Shown: piece by piece, positions 6,100 to 6,977 of the stretch
Numbering within the stretch: the stretch's first letter is position 1
Layout: every line of letters starts with the position of its first letter
Assembly: GCA_947627965.1 (NCBI GenBank)
Contig: CANQYA010000050.1
Location: 1 to 6,977 of the forward strand
Direction: 5' to 3'
Source: an uncultured Bacilli bacterium
GTDB lineage: Bacteria; Bacillota_I; Bacilli_A; RF39; UBA660
DNA: 6,977 bases
Notes under the pieces: generated by a model
The model's input: only the letters and a program-made list of their open reading frames with translations
What the model was told of the DNA's origin: nothing
The model's database searches: none
Program-made: the position numbers and the translations under genes

Positions 6100-6977
6100 T
6101 TATTTTTCTTCGTATTCTGCTTCTTTTACATCGTTATTACTATCACTTTCGCTGTTATCACTGTTGTCATTTGCTTTAGAAGCTTCTTCCTTTTGGATAT
6201 TTTCATAAACTTTGCTAGCAAGAGCCATAGCTTTTTCCGTTAATTTATCTTTCTTTTCTTTAATTTGGTCTATGTCATCCTTTTCTAGGGCTTCTCTTAA
6301 TTCTTTAATTAAATCTTCGGCTTCTTCTTTTTCTTTAGGATCAACTTTATCACCTAAATCTTTGATAGCTTTTTCAGTTTGGAAAATCATTTGTTCAGCA
6401 TCATTTCTTACATCAGCTTCTTCTTTACGTTTTTTATCTTCTTCTTTATGAGCTTCAGCTTCTTTCATCATACGATCGATTTCTTCGTCAGATAAGTTAG
6501 TATTTGATGTAATAGTAATAGCTTGTTCTTTATTAGTACCTAAATCTTTAGCTTTAACGTTAACGATACCATTAGCATCGATATCAAATGTAACTTCGAT
6601 TTGTGGTACACCACGAGGTGCAGCAGGAATACCAGTTAATTGGAACCTTCCTAAAGTCTTGTTGTCAGCAGCCATACTACGTTCACCTTGTAATACGTGG
6701 ATATCAACAGCAGGTTGATTATCAGCAGCAGTAGAGAATATTTGTTTTTTACTAGTTGGAATAGTTGTATTTCTTTCGATTAGGACAGTCATTACGCCAC
6801 CAAGTGTTTCAAGTCCAAGTGATAATGGTGTAACATCAAGTAAAACGATATCGTTTACTTCACCAGTTAAAACTCCTCCCTGGATAGCAGCACCCATAGC
6901 AACAACTTCGTCTGGGTTTACTTCACGAGATGGTTCTTTACCTAATTCTTTCTTAACTAATTCTTCAACTTTAGGTA
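6100..6977 (-). CDS. dnaK: Chaperone protein DnaK (Hsp70), C-terminal half
   Basis: The gene enters from the right edge and is open to the last base; about 291 of some 600 residues are visible. DnaK binds exposed hydrophobic stretches in an ATP-driven cycle with DnaJ and GrpE. The fragment opens at the end of the nucleotide-binding domain ([15 protein letters not shown]), passes the interdomain linker [11 protein letters not shown], then the beta sandwich that holds peptide ([45 protein letters not shown]), and the helical lid (rich in Glu and Lys). It ends in an Asn/Ser/Asp-rich acidic tail closing with EAEYEEK, a variant of the usual DAEFEE ending. An internal ATG at 6897 is just the AMGAA of the domain and not a start. 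The stop is 56 bases from pepF. The promoter, and any CIRCE heat-shock operator, would lie outside the window. Confidence 0.97.
   Translation of the reverse strand, partial: PKVEELVKKELGKEPSREVNPDEVVAMGAAIQGGVLTGEVNDIVLLDVTPLSLGLETLGGVMTVLIERNTTIPTSKKQIFSTAADNQPAVDIHVLQGERSMAADNKTLGRFQLTGIPAAPRGVPQIEVTFDIDANGIVNVKAKDLGTNKEQAITITSNTNLSDEEIDRMMKEAEAHKEEDKKRKEEADVRNDAEQMIFQTEKAIKDLGDKVDPKEKEEAEDLIKELREALEKDDIDQIKEKKDKLTEKAMALASKVYENIQKEEASKANDNSDNSESDSNNDVKEAEYEEK

Noticed and set aside
6212..6451. 79-codon open frame on the + strand
   Set aside because: It is antisense to the dnaK lid region; its Ser/Leu/Phe-rich product is the usual shadow of Glu/Lys-rich codons.
1..6977. Use of the Mycoplasma code with TGA as tryptophan
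   Set aside because: Conserved tryptophans in the CmpB-like protein (RWWDY) and PepF (YKWDL) are TGG, and TGA acts as the stop of the HD-domain gene.

Overview
The window is AT-rich DNA with A/T-ending codons, Shine-Dalgarno-led genes and short intergenic gaps. This suits a low-GC Bacillota or Mycoplasmatota-related bacterium, for example an Erysipelotrichia/RF39-type gut lineage; the lineage is inferred from style and gene families only. Tryptophan is encoded by TGG and TGA ends the HD-domain gene, so the standard bacterial code applies rather than the Mycoplasma code.

There are two convergent blocks. On the + strand (1-1545) lie the 3' end of rarA (a replication-associated AAA+ ATPase), a small HD-domain putative phosphohydrolase, and a five-helix CmpB-like membrane protein (the family labelled 'putative ABC transporter type IV'). 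The last two are almost certainly translationally coupled: the HD stop codon lies inside the Shine-Dalgarno of the membrane-protein gene. A non-coding stretch with some folding potential (1546-1674) and a strong terminator (1675-1705) close the block.

On the - strand, read from the right edge leftward, are the 3' part of dnaK (Hsp70 substrate-binding half), pepF (M3B oligoendopeptidase F), dnaJ (class I Hsp40) and a membrane-anchored NodB-type polysaccharide deacetylase with probable SH3-like domains. pepF sits between the two chaperone genes, with a U-poor hairpin between dnaK and pepF and 13 nt between the pepF stop and the dnaJ start. This suggests one dnaK-pepF-dnaJ transcript joining refolding to peptide degradation. 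dnaJ ends in a terminator overlapping its stop codon, and a separate promoter just beyond it appears to drive the deacetylase, which has its own terminator facing the + strand one.

Several genes use an AGGTGAG-type ribosome site. The GTG within it can be mistaken for a start codon, so I moved the starts of dnaJ and the CmpB-like gene downstream. I see no mobile element, CRISPR array, tRNA or rRNA. Nothing here is clearly a new system; the most interesting points are the pepF insertion in the chaperone operon and the coupled HD/CmpB pair of unknown function.
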